This document shows positions 62,994-64,000 of a DNA stretch of 64,000 nt, piece after piece. The DNA lies in NCBI RefSeq assembly GCF_010731775.1, contig NZ_AP022590.1, forward strand, positions 1,922,001 to 1,986,000. Direction: 5' to 3'. The DNA comes from Mycobacterium mantenii. GTDB lineage: Bacteria; Actinomycetota; Actinomycetes; Mycobacteriales; Mycobacteriaceae. The notes below the pieces were generated by a model, which saw nothing but the letters and a program-made list of their open reading frames with translations, was not told where the DNA came from and did no database searches. Every line of letters starts with the position of its first letter. Positions within the stretch are counted from its first letter, which is position 1. A program made the translations under genes and the position numbers.

Positions 62994-63992
62994 CTAGCCG
63001 GGGATCCGGCCGAGAATCAGGTTAGCGACGGCCAGAGCGGCTTGCCGGCTGCGGTCGGCGGTCTTGGTGGAACATGCTTCCAGGTCGATGGTCACGTTGG
63101 CCTTGGCGGCGAACGCGTGCACGCAGAAGATGTGGATCGGCGTCTGCGGCACCAACTCCATGGTGCTGATGCCGTTGCCGGCATCGACGGGCGGCTTCAT
63201 CACGACCGGGTAGGTTTTCCCGTTGGGCCAGGTCGCATGCAGGGTAGAGCCGCCGCATTGACGCATGACTGACTGCAGCCTGGTGAACTGCGCCTGTGCC
63301 GTCGCCGAGTCGTGGAATGCCGCGACGGCCTGGGCGGTGACCCACTGGTTGTAGGGGTCGTGGGTATCGGCAAATTCCGACGCGGAGAACCCGAGGATGG
63401 CCGGGACGTCGTAGCCCTCCGGGGCGCCGGCCTCCATGACCGGCCAGCAATCCGGGCGGTCGCTGCTGCCCCGCTCAGGGTCGGGCGTGGGTTGGTGTAA
63501 CGCTCGCTGCGCGGTCAGAGCGTGGTCGCCGGTGATGCTCTCGGCGTCCTCGAGGCTGGGCAACAACCCGTCCATATCGGCCGGTGCGACGGTGGGTGGT
63601 GGAGGTGGCGTCGTGGTCGTCGTGGTGGCGGTGCGCGCCGTGGTCGTGGTGGTCGTGGGTGCTGCCATCCGAGTCGTGTCGGTCTTCACCGTTGCGCCGA
63701 CGATCAGGACGACCACCGCCGCGGTGATGAACACGTACGACAGCGTCACCCCCACCAGGGCGCGATCGCGGCCGCGCTGCCCGGTGCGGCGGATCTGCGC
63801 TAAACCCAAGTGCCCCAGGATCAATCCCGCCGGGGCGAAGACGAACGCGAACACCACCGACAACGTCGCCAACACATTGGCCTCATCGCGTGATGGCATC
63901 GGAGGTGGTTGCGGCGGCTGCTGGTGCGGCCCCGGCGGACCCGAACCGAACGGATTGGCCTGAAACGGGCTGGGACCGAAGGGATTCGACAT
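62994..63992 (-). CDS. Membrane protein with DUF4190 and PknH-sensor-like outer domain
   Basis: The 332-residue protein has an N-terminal Pro/Gln-rich cytoplasmic part, a DUF4190-type pair of helices (NVLATLSVVFAFVFAPAGLI and LVGVTLSYVFITAAVVVLIV) with GHLGLAQIRRTGQRGRDRA between them, a Thr-rich linker (TTTTTTARTATTTTTTPPPP), and an outer domain of about 185 residues similar to the PknH extracellular sensor (DCWPVMEAGAPEGYDVPAI and SAILG-like; HIFCVHAFAAKANVTID, with four cysteines). It has no kinase domain. It begins at ATG 63992, close to the window end. Confidence 0.85.
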   Translation of the reverse strand: MSNPFGPSPFQANPFGSGPPGPHQQPPQPPPMPSRDEANVLATLSVVFAFVFAPAGLILGHLGLAQIRRTGQRGRDRALVGVTLSYVFITAAVVVLIVGATVKTDTTRMAAPTTTTTTARTATTTTTTPPPPPTVAPADMDGLLPSLEDAESITGDHALTAQRALHQPTPDPERGSSDRPDCWPVMEAGAPEGYDVPAILGFSASEFADTHDPYNQWVTAQAVAAFHDSATAQAQFTRLQSVMRQCGGSTLHATWPNGKTYPVVMKPPVDAGNGISTMELVPQTPIHIFCVHAFAAKANVTIDLEACSTKTADRSRQAALAVANLILGRIPG

Positions 63993-64000
63993 ACCGTCAG

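Overview
The window is high-GC actinobacterial DNA and almost certainly chromosome of a slow-growing Mycobacterium, possibly of the M. avium type; the species cannot be fixed from this sequence alone. The strongest evidence is gene content and order. From position 1 to about 51 kb it follows the M. tuberculosis Rv2224c-Rv2264c order as I recall it: caeA, panB, a CYTH-CHAD gene, rnpB, RNase H/phosphatase, zinc ribbon, Nif3-like, CobC-like, HAD, ptpA, SURF1, cobD, ahpE, aceE, mabR, fabD-acpM-kasA-kasB-accD6, glpD1, an AGPS-like oxidase, a lipid kinase, mscR and others. cyp124 follows near 52.8 kb. Start codons are often GTG or TTG and many genes overlap by 1-4 nt.

Layout. 1-8 kb: caeA (cut by the window edge), a decayed wax-ester synthase/DGAT pseudogene, panB, a secreted GH5-like hydrolase, a hemophore-like protein, a CYTH-CHAD protein, RNase P RNA and a 2OG-Fe(II) oxygenase. 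8-12.4 kb: a block I do not recall from the M. tuberculosis order, holding an XRE-cupin regulator, a P450 with its 3Fe-4S ferredoxin, and an Aquifex-type aconitase. 12.4-19.8 kb: a minus-strand four-gene overlapping operon (CobC-like, Nif3-like, zinc ribbon, RNase H/phosphatase), then HAD-ptpA-SURF1 on plus and cobD on minus. 19.9-24.7 kb: an MpaB-like oxygenase, a frameshifted SDR, a VOC fragment, an epoxide hydrolase, a DUF732 protein, a gene-poor stretch and tRNA-Val. 24.8-36.4 kb: ahpE, a DUF3052 protein, a lipoprotein, aceE, then mabR and the FAS-II operon for mycolic acid elongation. 36.4-43.2 kb: a flavin monooxygenase, a yeast-type cytosine deaminase, and a TetR-controlled group of glycerolipid genes (glpD1, AGPS-like oxidase, diacylglycerol kinase-like). 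43.4-51.1 kb: DUF3145, serine hydrolase, methyltransferase, mscR with its MBL partner, a plant-type SABATH methyltransferase, an acidic protein behind a hairpin that covers its ribosome binding site, and an Hsp70-like membrane protein. 51.2-55.4 kb: an oxidoreductase, an MmpS-like protein, cyp124 and two small genes separated by a duplicated palindromic element. 55.4-60 kb: sigK, rskA, mpt83, dipZ and mpt70, with a SigK-type promoter in front of sigK and of each target gene. 60-64 kb: a Baeyer-Villiger-like monooxygenase, a cutinase and a PknH-sensor-like membrane protein.

The most interesting items are the self-contained SigK island (regulator, anti-sigma and all three known targets with four matching promoters), the pair of 45-bp elements exactly 100 bp apart whose palindrome arms co-vary and which have a third relative 11 kb away, and the hairpin that hides the Shine-Dalgarno of the acidic protein gene. 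No insertion sequence, prophage, CRISPR array or defence locus was recognised.
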